Source of the DNA: Lottia gigantea
Taxonomy: Eukaryota > Mollusca > Gastropoda > Lottiidae
DNA length: 64,000 nucleotides
NCBI RefSeq assembly: GCF_000327385.1
Contig: NW_008708645.1
Location: forward strand, 2,502,900-2,566,899
Direction: 5' to 3'
Shown here one piece after another: positions 10,285 to 29,291 of the stretch. The translations under genes and the position numbers were made by a program. Within the stretch, counting starts at the first letter, position 1, and each line of letters begins with the position of its first letter. A model generated the notes under the pieces. That model worked only from the letters and a program-made list of their open reading frames with translations, was not told where the DNA came from and did not search any database.

Positions 10285-13200
10285 GAAAAAATTAAGAAAG
10301 CAGCTATTATCCCAATTAGTAAGACACCTCTAATATACCTCTAATATAGTCACAGTAAGATAGTCAGAGAGTATAACACTGTAGTAACAGTCGAATAAAA
10401 TGAAAACTAATCTAATATGAGGATGAATGAGCATTCTACATACTGATAATATATATATTAATTCATGTTGTCCTACTATAACATGAAATATAAATTATTG
10501 TAAATGACCTTATGTGCTGTAGTAAGTAATCTTAACAATTGACCTGAAATGTCCTACTTTTCCTCATTGGCAACTGCATACTGTGTTAAATAAGAGGATA
10601 TTCTATATTGTCCACTGGCAAGGAACAGTGGCAGAGCCAGATTTACGTCCGATAGGGGGGGGGGACGAAAAAAGTCTGAGATTGCACGAATTTCTAATTT
10701 AGTTATGAGATTTTTGCCCGAAATACTTGCTGCCCACCCTTTAGCTCCACCACTGGCAAGGGATCTTTTACGTGTGCTACATGTACCAGTAGCATACATT
10801 GTCTTCAGCAATGATTATATGCTTTTACTAAATCAGGCTGACGGGGGAGGGTTGTTGTCTGTGGATTTAGTTGTTAGAATCTTGTCTTTCACAGTCAATT
10901 AATAGTTCTACTGAAACACCTGATACATTTTCACTATTTCTTCCATTTATATGTCCAAGGATTTTGATTTTGTGATTTAAAAAAAAAGCTTTGTTCAGGT
11001 GTAACAAACACAAAACACAATGTTTAGTAGCATTTTTTGGTCATATCTAGACATTTCATAGAGAGGAAGCCAAAAATTATAATGATTTTTTATTTGGAGA
11101 TAGGGGAAGCAATCCAAAGTCATAAATCTCTTCCTTCTTATAACACTGTGGAATCATGTTTTGTTTTATACAAAAATTGAGAAGTCAAAACCTTTAAAAA
11201 TAAATCAGAGATCAGTCAACCATTGAATCCACAAAAGCAGAGAAACAAGATGTGAAAGGATAGCTGTAAGCTTGCAGTATGTGTACAATTTGTGATGTAC
11301 CTTATACTCCTGGCCTCAAATGGACCCATTCGGCCCAACAAGTTGCAATTTCAAATATGTGCTTTAGCTTGTTTACTTTTTAGTTAGAACAGTTTTCATT
11401 GGTCATCACCTTCCTTGTTTGGCAAGGGTCAACATCAAACTGCACTAAACAGTCAAGGTGGAGCATCTCGATTTTTATTGTGAAAAAATACTATTGCTTG
11501 TATTGAAAGAAACAATTTTGGAAATGATTACTTTAGCAATATTACTGTTAAAAAAATTAGTTCAAAAAAGAAAAAGAAAAAAAAAAACAAATTTGTGAAA
11601 GAATGTTAACTACACTTATAAAAAACTAAGTTCTCTACTGTGTACGTAACTTACTTTTTGTCCGAGGTTTGGAAAAACAGAAGTTGCTGAAGTCAATAGC
11701 TTATTTTTATTTGTAGATAAAATGGTTAAATGTTTTAACAAATTTCTTCTAAGCAGCATTCTTATATGCTACAAGTAAATGATAAGAAACTCAATGTGAG
11801 GGAGCACTGTCTCAAATTTGCTCTTAACAAACGTGTGGTCAATTTTAGAAAAAATAAACCCCAATTTCCATTACTGGCTGGTTTGTTTTTCTTAAAAATG
11901 TGTTGGCATCAATAAGCTGTAGTCAATTTGGTTCAATGTAATTCAAATTTCATTTTCAGCTGGTATGTAATTATTAGCCTATTGGTGAGCACTCAAAAGA
12001 TCTAAATTGAGGATAATTTTTCAAGAAAAACAAAAAGTATTGATGTCTTAAATCATTGCTTATCAAGATTTCACACAGGAATCGAAAGGATCAAATAACC
12101 ATTTTAACATAATCAATTGTACATAGCCCTACTTTTATTGTGTGAGCAAAGGAGTAACACTGGGTGTTTGATTAGAATTTTTATGATCTTGATTGAGCTT
12201 ACTCTAAGCCCTACTTTTAGTAGGCTACCCAATCTTTATTGACTTTTAATTGGAACAGGCTATAAAGTAATGATAATCATAATACTGGCAACAACAGAAT
12301 CAAAACCAAGAACAGTAGGCTATAATACAATGTCTTTTGTTCTGCCTCTTTTTTGACCCCCCCCCCCCCCCCCCCTCCCTCCATTAAATGCACTTTAAGT
12401 GGTTATACTGCCTCGGAGATTACGATGATATTATTTGAAATAGAAGCACACAGTTTTATGCCTTGCTCAGAATCAAATATGCACTGCTTGCGTACTTCAA
12501 TGAAAATAACAGACTTCATCTTCATGACGGTGACAGTGACTGACAAATAAATGCAAATGTCAAACATGTGCCCGTCGTCTGGTCTATCTGGTCTGTAGCC
12601 AATTTGTCAGGTCTTGACCATGTCAAACGTTTTATTCATTGTCTCGTCTACATCCAAAGCATCACAGTACAGTACTTACAAATTATTATCTTCACAAGTT
12701 TATAATTAAATTCATTAATTTAATAGTTTCATCATATGATTCTACTTCTGGTTTATTTTCATTCAATGACCTTCACCTTTAAGTGGGAGGGTGAAAATCT
12801 CGAAATGTACCTTACTGAACAAAATAAGCTCTAAATTTCAATAAGACCTACTAAAAGAACATTATCAATCAGGAAGTCTTGAATATGGTGTTTCAGAAGC
12901 TGAACATCTTCTGTCTCAATAGCATCACTCTCCAGTAGCCTAAACATAGCTATGGAACTACAAAAGCGTATGTCTCATAGGCAACACCAATTCAAGTAGA
13001 TGTTATTGAGAACCAAATACCTCTTACCAGTTTACTATGCATTTTCCTTTGTTCAGATATGTATTTGAACATATGAAACTATGTACGGTTCTTACATGGA
13101 AATAACACACATGAACATTGTTCCAAATCTTTCTTGACTTAAAGAGGGCGAATTTTAAAATAATATTTCAACAAAGCGTTCAAATCACAATCAAAGCCAT

Positions 13201-13498
13201 TTCTGAAACTTGAAATGTGATTTTAAAGCTTAGTTAAATATCGCAACCTTTTTCAAAAGTTGAGGAAGATATTCAAAATGGTTATGTTTGTGTGTGTTAA
13301 CTGTTATTTCCATGCAAGAATCATACGTAGTTTATAATGGTTTTTGAACTTCTATAATACACTTGTCAAATAAAAACAAAATATGTTTTCATATATTTAA
13401 TAATCATGTCTGGCTCAATAAAAAAAAACAAAACAAGACAAGTGAACATAAGTCTACACTTAAGGAAAATAAATAACGCTTTTTAAATATTTAGTCAA

Positions 13499-13732
13499 CA
13501 CTGATTGGAGAGTTTTAAACAGGTTCCGTCTGTTCTAATTCTGACCCCAATGGAACAGTACGGAAGCAGAATGTCACATTCAGAAGTTTCCCATCCGCCA
13601 TTTTGAATTCTGTCAGCACCCACTATTTTTTCGGCATGCATGGAATTTGTTCTGAACTCTGTTCCATCTTGTTTTTTTGAACTTTCTGTTGATTCCAGAA
13701 ATTCTGAACGTTCAGACCTCACCAATCAAGTG
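13499..13732. mobile_element. short DNA element with imperfect inverted ends
   Basis: The left end cactgattggagag and the right end ctcaccaatcaagtg are inverted matches with small gaps. Internal sequence recurs at 5405-5600, which supports a mobile element of about 234 bp. No target-site duplication is obvious. A 76-codon open frame inside on the minus strand resembles no known protein and is a by-product. Confidence 0.55.
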
Positions 13733-15071
13733 ACCCCTTAATGTTCACACTATATCATGTCATATCAGAAAATATCTCTCCCTTCCCTATCTTATTTGTT
13801 TCTTATATGATGTGAATAGGTTTTAGTAACAAATTTTGTTGACAAACAAGAAGAAGATAATAAATATCTTAACAATTGGTATTAATAAGATAACAACTTT
13901 TATTAATAATAACTTAAATCAATAAAACTCCTTGGTTATTAATGTTATTTCAAAGCAAGTTGTGTATTATTATTTATGCCATTTTAAAAGTGTTTTGTTA
14001 TAAGGATAACAACTTTGGTTCACAAGGATCTTTGCTACCAGCTTGTCTGTGGACAAATCTCTCAGTATTGATCTTGGTATTGATATGGATATATCAATTA
14101 ACCGCTTGTTTGAAAGGCATGAGGAGAGATTACTTATTCAAGGTCACAAGACTCTCATACAACGACTGAGATTAGAATCTTTGATCAAGCAAATGATGTC
14201 ATGTAAAGTTTTCAATACTCTAACCTACAGAGCCCCTAAAAGCAGATGCATTCAAACAAATTATTCAATAAAAAAAAAATTCAGCAAAATTAAGGGGATA
14301 ACTTATATAAACAATATTTGCTTTACCAGCTGATACAGTTCAATTTCAGCTATCTCTACCTCTTTTCAAACTTAAACTCTGATGTCTGGTTCTATAACAA
14401 TTAAAAAAAAACCTCACAAGCGTTAACCCTACCTATACCAGATACACACAAACTCTCTATAAAGCATTGAACTTGACGACAATCTACAATTCTACAGTAC
14501 ATTTTCATTTAATTGGAAGGGAACCAGACATCAGATTTAATTCTGACAAGTGATACAGATAGCAGAAATACTCATATTCCAATTCATGTAGGCTATTTTG
14601 TTGTCTGATTAATATTGGTTAAAAAAAAAAAAAAAAGAAGAAATAATTCAGTATCATAGAATTTAAATCTATTCAAAATCCAAGTTTTTTGATATACATA
14701 AATATTCAAGCACTTTAAATAATAAACTCTTTATTGAGTCACTCTAATATTTTTCCAATTGGTGGTAATCCAACATTAATTATTGAGTCAATATTGATGT
14801 TGGCTTGTCAGCAGTTCCTTAAATAACTTTCAACTTTTGTGTATTCCCTCAATGCAGAACAAGCAAGCGAATATGTGCATGGTTTGTAGGTTTTAAAGTT
14901 GGAACAGCCATAATTCAAACCAGTGCACTCTGGGTCATTTCACCATTTGAAATTGTCCATTGTTTCAAAGTGTTTTGAAACCTTCCACATATCACTATAG
15001 TTCATTTGAGTCCATATTATACAAGTCTGATATAAAATTTAGTAAAGAAGAGTATCTATTATTATACATAT

Positions 15072-18000
15072 TTACACTGTAGTACTACGAGAACCACTAG
15101 TTGTAATTAAAGGTTTAGCATATTCAACAAAGTCATCTATTAACACAGGCCATGCTCCTGAAATAATAAGATCAAAACAGGCTCTATTGAGTTAGCACCT
15201 TCAATATCCAGGTTTCAATCACAGAATAGGCTCAGATATTCCTTTATTGGTGATGCAGATACGAGGGGCTGACAAAGACGGGACAATAAACCGAACCCCT
15301 GAATGCTACAGACTGTGCATGTGAAGGATACTTCGACACTAGGAAATTTGTTTGCATCAGTGGCAAAATTTCCCTCATTGCACACTGCACTTCATTTGCC
15401 CAATCAGGCAGTATCTAATTGATAGCTAATATAGAAAAATTAACCTAACACAAGCAACAACAATCATCTCATGTTGCTGATGGTTCATAAAAAAAGATAG
15501 GATAGTTTGCTAAAATTGAGCACAAATTTATAGCTCAATCGAAAGTGAGTTGGATTGTTGTCTGCTAGGCAATTAAGTGCTGTGTGTTTGAATTCTCCTC
15601 AAGGCAAAAACAATTCTGATGCCTGTGTCAGTGCTTTCGAGAGTTGACCCTATATCGGCTCTCCACGCTACTACTACATTTCTGGTTATTTGCCATCTGT
15701 TTCACATGTACCTACCTTCTTCATCATAATTTGTCATATCATCATTAATCATATTACAAAAATCTAACAATAAATTCCATGTATCTTTAGGTATAGATCT
15801 TTTATGATGTTCCTACAATAAATTAGTACACAATAAAACAAATTTGATAGACGCCTCACCTGCCATGAGTTACTGTTTAAACTTTCACCAAATTATCTAA
15901 GATGTCTTTTCATTTAAAAAATAACGAATATCATGATATCTGCTATCTATATTTTTAAGATTGAAAATACTTTTAGAGCTCTACTGCATCCGGTGTATAG
16001 TAAATTTGCAAACAAATATCTTTATAGGCCCCCAAAATTATGTAAATCAGACAACATTTCTTTTGTCCAACAACAACAATTCTGATTTAAATTGAAACAC
16101 TTTTTTACCTAGTTCAGTTGTATATTCTACAAAAAATGTCCTTACTTGTAAAAATGAAACCCACAAGTCCAAAAATTTAAATCTCCCTGCTAAAACAATA
16201 TTCCAGTATGCTAAGGCCATATCTAAATCTGAAAAAATAAATAAACTTTGACTAATCAAGGAAAATAACTCAGAAAACCTTCATTGAAATTTCGCCAAAT
16301 TAAAATCTGTCATTCAACTGATAAAAACAAATAGTTTAGTCAGAAACTCCCAACATAAAATTAGTTTACCTAGTCCTTTTTGTCCTGGATTTTTGGCATA
16401 GTTGAAAGTAAATTGGTAAAAATCTTTAAATCGTAAAGGATCTCGTATATCAAACTCCATTGTTTGACACTTTACACGTAATTTATCTATAGAATCACAC
16501 CTGAAAAATATTGTTACATATTTGAGAAATCACCTAGAAGATAGCATCTAAAACTTGAGGACTCATGAAAAAAGTATCATTATCAAAAATTGTAATTGGT
16601 GTGTAAAGTTATTATCCATTTAGATTTATTACTCATTAGAGCAATACAACAGAGGGGTAACCTTACAGCCAAAAAAAAATGGGGCTGGATTCGTAAACTA
16701 TCAAACTTTCCTTTCAACTTAATTTCCATCAAAAATCAAAGGATAATGTATCCTTATATAAGACCCCAAATATTTGTACTCTCCAAAACTGATTAAGCAC
16801 TTACCCTAAATCAAACATTCCATTTATTACTTCATCCCTAGTAAATTCACATTGAGTAGCAGCTTTAAACTTCCAGGCTAATATTAAAACTGTTCTAGAT
16901 TCAGGGTTTAAATTCAAATCTTCTAAAAATTTCATCACTCCATCTACTGTCATTTTATCTTCTTCATGTGGGTCTACAAATAGAAATTTTAGTATAAATG
17001 TTATATCTTCTAACTATTAAACCATTTTTTAGAATTAGTTGAATATTTGTAGTCTTTCAGGTCTGACTTCCACGATTTGCGCATAAATCCTTAACTAGAC
17101 ATCCAGTGTATTTCTGACAACTGTTCTGTTGCAGAAATGTAAAATTGAAATGCTCAAATCATACATGATCTCATTTTCACATGTACAAACATGTCCCATA
17201 AACATTGAATCTTCATCAAAATGTTTAACAAAATTGCAAATCATACCAGATAATGTTTCTCACCTTTGTATCTATTCCACAATGCATCTAGTTTTTTCCT
17301 ATCAACAGTAGTCCTAGAATCACCCCCACCACTACCACTGTATCTGTCTGGATTTTGGAAGAAATTGTCCACAGCAACATCAAGTTTCCAGTCATGAACA
17401 CTCAAACAATTTATAGCTGATTTTTCAACACATTGAGTAAAGGCAATAAATTGCCGAACTTTATCTTTTTGAGAACTTTTTAACTTATGCTGAAAGTATA
17501 AAAGCATGGATCAGTTTCCACATATAAAAATATGCAAAAACAGATAAAAATTTGCTATTAGTTCTATCCCATTTGAGCAAATTGCATGAGCAATAATACT
17601 TTAATACTTGTTGATTAAATAAATAGATTGCAAATTTAATGATCAAAATTTGTAAAAATATCAAAACACAACTAAAATCAAAATTTGGAAATATTTTTAA
17701 GAGAAATTCCATATTAAAAGGGAACTTTATCTAATGAGGGGGTAGATGTAAATAGGGAAGTAGAGATTTGGTGTAATCAGTGTATATTCTCAGCTAAAGA
17801 TGATTTATTTTCTGGTAGCAAAATAATACAGCTTGTGTCAATTACTTTACTATATATTGTCTAGCCTGGGTACACAATCTATAGGGACAAATCCAGGTTA
17901 ATCCTTTAATCTCTTCTTAATATAATAGGTGGTAATTAAATATAAACTCAATCAATAAACTATACTGTAATCAATTCAATCAACTATAGCCCTTTCAAAT

Positions 18001-18665
18001 TGGAGATGTATCATTAAATTTATTGCCCAACAAACAATTGTCATCAAAAATGAGAGGAAAACTGCTAAAGAAATGACAGTGACTAGCCTAATCAGAAATT
18101 AAATAATATGGTACAAAAATTCGATACAAGATTTATTATAAATTTGAAGAAGCTGACAAAATGAGTAGCTTTTATTGGTACATAAATCAAACTTAACCAA
18201 AGCCCTTAATTATAGATACAGTTATAAAGATAAACTTAAACATATCCAAGCATGAATTCATGAAAATTTGGCCTTCAATATGCAAAGACATATATATTTA
18301 GTATAGTCACACTTTGGTCCAAAAGCTCTCTAGTTTGGATGTTATAAGGTTAATATTTTTGGAAATAAACAAAACAGTGGGAAAATGAATTAGAACATTA
18401 GGATATCATGTAATCCCTACATAGGTAGGCGATTATGTAATAAAATATTCTAAAAATATATTGATAAAAATAAGTTCTCGTTCTCATCATATATTTCAGA
18501 AGTTCAATCTTTACAAAGTGTATTTATCACTTTACACTGGCTTAAACACATGATTTTAACGTGTCTTTTCCGATGTAAAACAAATCTAACCATATTGTGG
18601 TCATACGAGGCTTAACATTCTAGATTATTTGCAGAAGGTAGAAATCAAAACAATTCACCCACCAT
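15072..18665 (-). CDS. DCUN1D1/2-like: DCN1-like protein (cullin neddylation co-E3)
   Basis: DCN1-like proteins bind cullin WHB domains and the NEDD8 E2 and promote cullin neddylation. Exons: ATG at 18665-18663, 17489-17264, 16973-16805, 16500-16370, 16228-16146, 15812-15716, 15157-15072. They give 795 bases (264 codons plus stop) with all phases matching; vertebrate members have about 259. An N-terminal UBA-like segment ([13 protein letters not shown]) is followed by a Gly/Ser-rich linker near residues 52-58 and the potentiating-neddylation domain ([37 protein letters not shown]). The DAD patch that contacts the cullin is intact: Asp214 (PKDTWN), Ala238 and Asp244 ([10 protein letters not shown]). 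The C-terminus RSTTV resembles DCUN1D1 and the MHKLKSS start resembles DCUN1D2. The first exon contributes only the ATG before a GTGGGT donor; that placement is the least certain part. Confidence 0.93.
15240..15405 (+). mobile_element. SINE family 1, diverged copy
   Basis: In plus orientation: ggggctgacaaag, gggacaataaaccga, cacactgcac and ggcaaaatttccctcattgc match the family body. It is diverged in the central block and lacks both head and tail. It lies in the last DCN1-like intron. Confidence 0.65.
15529..15690 (+). mobile_element. tRNA-related SINE, third family
   Basis: Begins with tRNA-like sequence: an A-box-like tatagctcaatcg near 15530 and a B-box-like gtttgaattc near 15587, about 55 bases apart, as in tRNA genes. 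A non-tRNA body follows. It does not fold as an intact tRNA and has no other clear copy here, so the assignment rests on the two box motifs. Confidence 0.5.
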
Positions 18666-19120
18666 GTTTCTTTTTGCAAATTACACTTCCGCTGACACAT
18701 GCGCTTCGAATGGAATTCCCTATTGCTTTTAAAAGTGGCCAACTTTCAATATTTGCTGAGCATTTCTTTTAAGATATTGTTGCAATTATATTTAAGGTCA
18801 ATATTAAGGGGACTCATATTATATGACAAATGACATTCCTTTTAGAAATGAGATTTCTGATAAGCGGAAGTGCGCAGCAGGTGTTTTCGTTTAAGGTCTG
18901 TAAACATTTCGTACCTAATATTTTTACAACTTAATTGACTTATTTTCATATCAATAAAATCATTTAATACGAATTTGTTTTAAATTAGTTTTACAATCAT
19001 AACAAGAATGAGTATCATACAATACTGGAATAAAGATCAATGAGGTTACGTAGTTGTCTTTGTATTAAACTTCGGTTACGTTTCTGTTTGTTATTAAAAT
19101 CCTTTATGTCACTTGTTTTG

Positions 19121-19145
19121 ATTGGCTGTAATTTTGTTGCCCAAT
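19121..19145. promoter_or_regulatory. inverted CCAAT pair (NF-Y type)
   Basis: ATTGG at 19121-19125 and CCAAT at 19141-19145 lie about 57-81 bp upstream of the E2F-type site. NF-Y boxes beside E2F sites are characteristic of replication genes. Binding is not shown. Confidence 0.55.
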
Positions 19146-19201
19146 CAAATCTGGCCTTCTAATACATTTAACCCCATGAACTTTAGGGACACGTGATACA
19201 C

Positions 19202-19210
19202 TTTCCCGCC
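19202..19210 (+). promoter_or_regulatory. E2F-type site upstream of MCM7
   Basis: TTTCCCGCC matches the E2F consensus TTTSSCGC in its core and lies 77 bp upstream of the MCM7 ATG. MCM genes are classical E2F targets, so G1/S control is likely by analogy. Confidence 0.7.
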
Positions 19211-19286
19211 GTTTTAGAACAACCTATTGTGAAACTTATGATCATATTTGTAAACTTTCAATAATCCTTAATTTTCCAGCATCAAA

Positions 19287-25659
<6,373 letters not shown>

Positions 25660-26292
25660 AATACTAACTATACAAACTAATGGTGCATATAAGTGGCTAG
25701 CCATATTTTTTTTAGTGGTTACTGTGAGTGGCATTTGGGTTGGCTTAAAAAAAACAAGGGCTGAAATATACGTTGCCGACCTTCAGAAGACTTTGTTTGC
25801 CTTTATATTCTAAGAAGAGACATGTTTAAAAATTTGCTTCTAAAGAAAATATGATAGCCAGCCCTCACAGCCACAACGGTTACAGCAATAGAATTGTAAA
25901 ATTGTCAAAAAGTGCTTCAAAATACCTTTGAATATGTGTAAAAAAAACTTCTTTGAATCATGTTTGTTGTAATAATCTTTCATTTTCATCTGTAGATAAA
26001 TCATTAAGACGCCACAATATTCATGACTTTCAAAAACACCGACGACCGCAACAGTTTTATTATTGCATTGCTTTTTTATCCAGCACTTACTTGTCAAATG
26101 GTCTCGTTGAACAAATAATTCAAGTAGCAACGATTCTTGCCTCGAATTACTGTCAAAATGTACAAACATATTTTGTGAAGTTGGCACTGCTATAAATCGT
26201 ATGTCATTCATGTCTGAAAGTCGTTGTGTATAGTTCTCTAATTTGTATATTACTTACATTTATATTTTCAAATCATTGTTTAAATCTAATTC
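25660..26292. other. MCM7 3' UTR and downstream DNA
   Basis: This lies between the MCM7 stop and the first strong AATAAA. A 123-codon open frame on the minus strand (25840-26211) has no recognisable domain, no splice context and no start or stop signals of note, so it is not called as a gene. Confidence 0.55.
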
Positions 26293-26298
26293 AATAAA
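26293..26298 (+). terminator. candidate MCM7 polyadenylation signal
   Basis: AATAAA in the context ttcaataaacaagtag, about 630 bases after the MCM7 stop and about 390 bases before CDKN3, is the best placed signal for MCM7. It was assigned by position only. Confidence 0.45.
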
Positions 26299-26551
26299 CA
26301 AGTAGAATTTTTAATGTCTTTTTACTTACCAATAGGGTCTACTTATGAAATGATGAAACCAGAAAGTTATAATTTGCCTCCGCAAGATTTTTTCCTTGTC
26401 ACAACACCTTTTTAGTTGCACATGCGTTAAAGAGTCAATGATTGTTTTATTCAACTTGAGGACTCTTCTGTGACATTATTTAAAAAAAAGAAAAGTATTG
26501 GACTGGAAAGATGTAGAAGGGGTGTTCTCTCCCTTTAATCATAATGGAGAA

Positions 26552-26597
26552 GCGGAAGTAGAAATATTTAGCGGGAAAATTGATTTCCGGCGGAAGT
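26552..26597 (+). promoter_or_regulatory. CDKN3 promoter motifs: two GCGGAAGT and one E2F-type site
   Basis: GCGGAAGT occurs at 26552-26559 and 26590-26597, with GCGGGAAA (E2F type) at 26571-26578 between them, 84-129 bp upstream of the CDKN3 ATG. The same eight-base word and an E2F-type site occur in the MCM7/DCN1-like promoter. ETS-like and E2F control is inferred. Confidence 0.65.
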
Positions 26598-26680
26598 CTT
26601 AAAACTGAAAATAAACAAAGATTTTCTAAGTAAATTTATAACTGGAATCTGAATATTGCAGAAAATCTGTCAGTTCCATT

Positions 26681-27331
26681 ATGGCAACAACTTTGGAACA
26701 ACCAACAACTGGTGGCAATTTCGATTCCTCCGACGACGAAGGTGAAATCGACTTGTCGCCTTTTAAAATAGCGTGGTTAGATCTGGGTTGTGAAGTGTGT
26801 GATGAGAAATTGGCGATATCTGCTCTGCCTGGTTGCCGATTTAAAAATACATGGAGGAGTGTCAAACACGACTTGAAATGTATTCGAGATGAAGGTATCA
26901 AAGAAGTCTTTTGTTTGTGTTCAAAGGGAGAACTTCACAAATATAGGGTTACTGGCTTGCTACAAGAATTTGCTGAAGCTGACATCAATGTTCATCATTA
27001 CCCTTTCCCTGATGGTATGACACCAAGTTTCCCCAATCTCATGAAAATGCTGGATGAATTAAGAGCTAATCTGCTTAACGGAAACAAATGTTTGGTTCAT
27101 TGCTATGGTGGTTTGGGCAGGTCATGCTTGGTAGCAGCATGTCTAATAATGCTTATAGATGAAAAGATTTCACCTGAAGATGTCATCAAGAAAGTAAGAG
27201 ATCTACAAGGTCACAGTGCCGTCCAGTCAGTCAAACAGTTCAACTTCATCAATGATTTTAGAGACATGTTGGAAGACTTTAAGAAAGATAAAAGTGATGA
27301 AAATGGTGAAACTAGATCTGTATCTCGTTAA
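26681..27331 (+). CDS. CDKN3: Cyclin-dependent kinase inhibitor 3 (KAP dual-specificity phosphatase), intronless
   Basis: CDKN3/KAP removes the activating T-loop phosphate from CDK2 and CDK1. The 216-codon frame has the acidic N-terminal patch FDSSDDE, ALPGCRFK, GELHKYRV, the general-acid loop FPDGMTP (Asp111), and the phosphatase P-loop HCYGGLGRS with Cys141 and Arg147. The C-terminal TRSVSR is almost the same as in vertebrate CDKN3 (212 residues). The whole frame lies in one exon, whereas vertebrate CDKN3 is split into many and the neighbouring genes here are intron-rich. The frame is intact with all catalytic residues and its own E2F-type promoter, so it looks functional. It is either an ancient retrocopy that replaced the parent or a lineage with intron loss. 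Confidence 0.96.
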   Translation: MATTLEQPTTGGNFDSSDDEGEIDLSPFKIAWLDLGCEVCDEKLAISALPGCRFKNTWRSVKHDLKCIRDEGIKEVFCLCSKGELHKYRVTGLLQEFAEADINVHHYPFPDGMTPSFPNLMKMLDELRANLLNGNKCLVHCYGGLGRSCLVAACLIMLIDEKISPEDVIKKVRDLQGHSAVQSVKQFNFINDFRDMLEDFKKDKSDENGETRSVSR

Positions 27332-27335
27332 TAAA
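27330..27335 (+). terminator. AATAAA overlapping the CDKN3 stop; alternative downstream
   Basis: AATAAA shares two bases with the TAA stop. A second AATAAA followed by an A run lies near 27675. The downstream one is more plausible for a normal 3' UTR; which is used is unknown. Confidence 0.4.
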
Positions 27336-29291
27336 TATTTTTTATAAGCATGTCCAATTTCCTGTGCTTAGTCAGTGGCAGAATAGAATTTCGTAGATCT
27401 GAACAGCTTCAGAGAAAATATGAAACCTCCTATCATTAACAGACTTGGGTTTCTTTTCATCATTAGTTGTTCATTAGTTCTACTACAATATTGGCTTAAA
27501 AAAGAGAATGACAGCATATTATTATAAAAGCTTAAACAACCCTTGCAAACAATTTACACATCACAGTTTTACAACTAATCTTGATGTCAATGAATTTTCC
27601 TGTAAGTTATGAGTTTATATTTATGATACACAAAATTTCATTTGATAGAATTGGCAGGTCTGGTTTTACTTTGAATAAAAAAAAAAGTAACAACAGTTTC
27701 CTGTAGAAATATAAAAAATTCTGGGCTGTCAGTGCATTTGTACTGTATTATATTCCAAATATCAGATACTCATAACAAAATATGCTATGAAAGGCTGAAA
27801 TGGATCTCTATCAGTAGGTAAAGAAACTATTTAGACACTTGTATCTTAGATCCAGTCTCCAAAATATTGAAGAAGAACTATACAGAATCACATGACAAGA
27901 AAACACCAAAGTTTAAATGAAATGTTTTAATATCATATAGATGTATAATACAAAAGATAAACAATAAACAAAAAGCTTTCAGTAAATTTCCACCTCCATT
28001 TTGAAAGACTTTTAAGTTGATGGATATATTGTCGAATAACTAACAAATGTCATTCTGCAATATAAATTGATTAAGATGGATCTGCTCTTTGTTTTCTGTT
28101 GAAGTTTGGAAGCTTTATTCTTTTTTTTTATCCAATAAAAATTTCCATACAGAAGCAAGACCTTTTTCATTTCTTAATATTCATGCTTCTACCTGTGAGA
28201 CACCAAATATAACATTTTGGTCAGCGTAATAGTTGTGGTAAACTGTACCCTTAACCAAATTTCAGCAAATTGATTTGTATGGGTCACAAAATTAATAGGG
28301 ATATTATGACCCCAGCAACTTTTTTGTTAGTAAAATATTGAGAAAAATGACAATAAATGGGACATAGCTACATATTAAATTCTAGTTTTAAAGCTTATAT
28401 TACATACAAAAATCATGATATTTTCTTAAAAAATGAATCAATTATGTGCATTGAAAAATAAAATCATATACAAAGTTTATTTTCCAAAAATGGGAAACTA
28501 TATTCTAAAAGTAGCTATTCACAAAGGGTCTTCAAATTTACAGCAAAAAATTATACAAATCTGAAAAAAGTCAGGATCTCTTGAATTTTTTTTATATTTT
28601 AATGAAACTTTTTTCAGATTTGATTAAAAAAAAAACAAGTAGATATTGTATTTGCAACAGAACGAAAAATCACTCTTGGATTCAAGTAGTTACTCTACGA
28701 CTTGAAATACAGTGAACTACTTTTAGTGAACCATTTTATACTTATTAGTGCTACCAAAAATGATGCTGCCAAACTCTTCTACCAAAATCGAAAAATTCTA
28801 CATTTCAAGAGATTTCGGCTCTGATTCCAAGTTCAATAAAGAATAAGATAGACAAAATGGCACAAAAACACACAAAATTAATTTACAACATTTTCATACA
28901 ATTTATACAAATATATATATATATCTATAAAAGTATTATAATATATTAATCTAGGCTTTGTCAACAGTTTCAATGTTGCATTGATTGCAAAGGAGTGAGG
29001 GTTCCATTTCAGCATTTCTGATACACAAACATGGAATTGGCATTTGATCATATACCAATTACCTCTCCCATTCGGTACATTGTATGCTTATTGGCAAAGG
29101 ATCATCTTGGCTAAAGAACCAACAGTTCCTTATGCTCAATATGCCACTATGTAAGAATTGTGGCATTCTACTGTTGAAACCATTGACAAAGTTGGATTAC
29201 TTTCATCTACTATACTAAAAGACATGCATCTCAACTTTTTAAGCTGATCTGAGTCTCTTTAGCACTATTACTTCGGTATTATTCCATGATG

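Larger units (their letters stand above)
9767..15071. other. intergenic region between the aminotransferase and DCN1-like genes
   Basis: No exon could be assigned. It should contain the aminotransferase promoter and any 5' UTR exon (toward 15 kb) and the DCN1-like 3' UTR at its right end. The stretch at 12450-12700 has more CpG than its surroundings and is the best promoter candidate, but nothing proves it. Homopolymers occur at 10656 (G run) and 12356 (C run, then ccctcc). A degenerate fragment near 10753-10775 resembles the central SINE block. Confidence 0.5.
18666..19286. promoter_or_regulatory. divergent promoter shared by DCN1-like and MCM7
   Basis: The two start codons lie head to head, 621 bp apart. 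The interval has GCGGAAGT-type ETS-like motifs in both orientations (18685-18692 reverse, 18864-18871 forward), an inverted CCAAT pair and an E2F-type site on the MCM7 side. No TATA box is evident near either start. This arrangement is typical of housekeeping and S-phase bidirectional promoters; shared control is inferred. Confidence 0.75.

Noticed and set aside
12356-12560. 65-codon open frame starting in a C homopolymer
   Set aside because: Its start is created by the homopolymer; no similarity. The CpG-containing stretch may be promoter instead.
13495-13725. 76-codon minus-strand open frame
   Set aside because: It coincides with a repeated short DNA element (partial copy at 5405) and has no known domain.
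14043-14333. 96-codon plus-strand open frame (SVDKSLSIDLG...)
   Set aside because: It looks moderately protein-like, but no family was recognised, no matching neighbouring exon was found and codon use is not distinctive.
15529-15605. Functional tRNA gene
   Set aside because: A- and B-box-like words are present, but the cloverleaf pairing does not close; it is better explained as a SINE head.
25840-26211. 123-codon minus-strand open frame downstream of MCM7
   Set aside because: No domain, no splice signals, antisense to the probable MCM7 3' UTR. Length alone is not enough.
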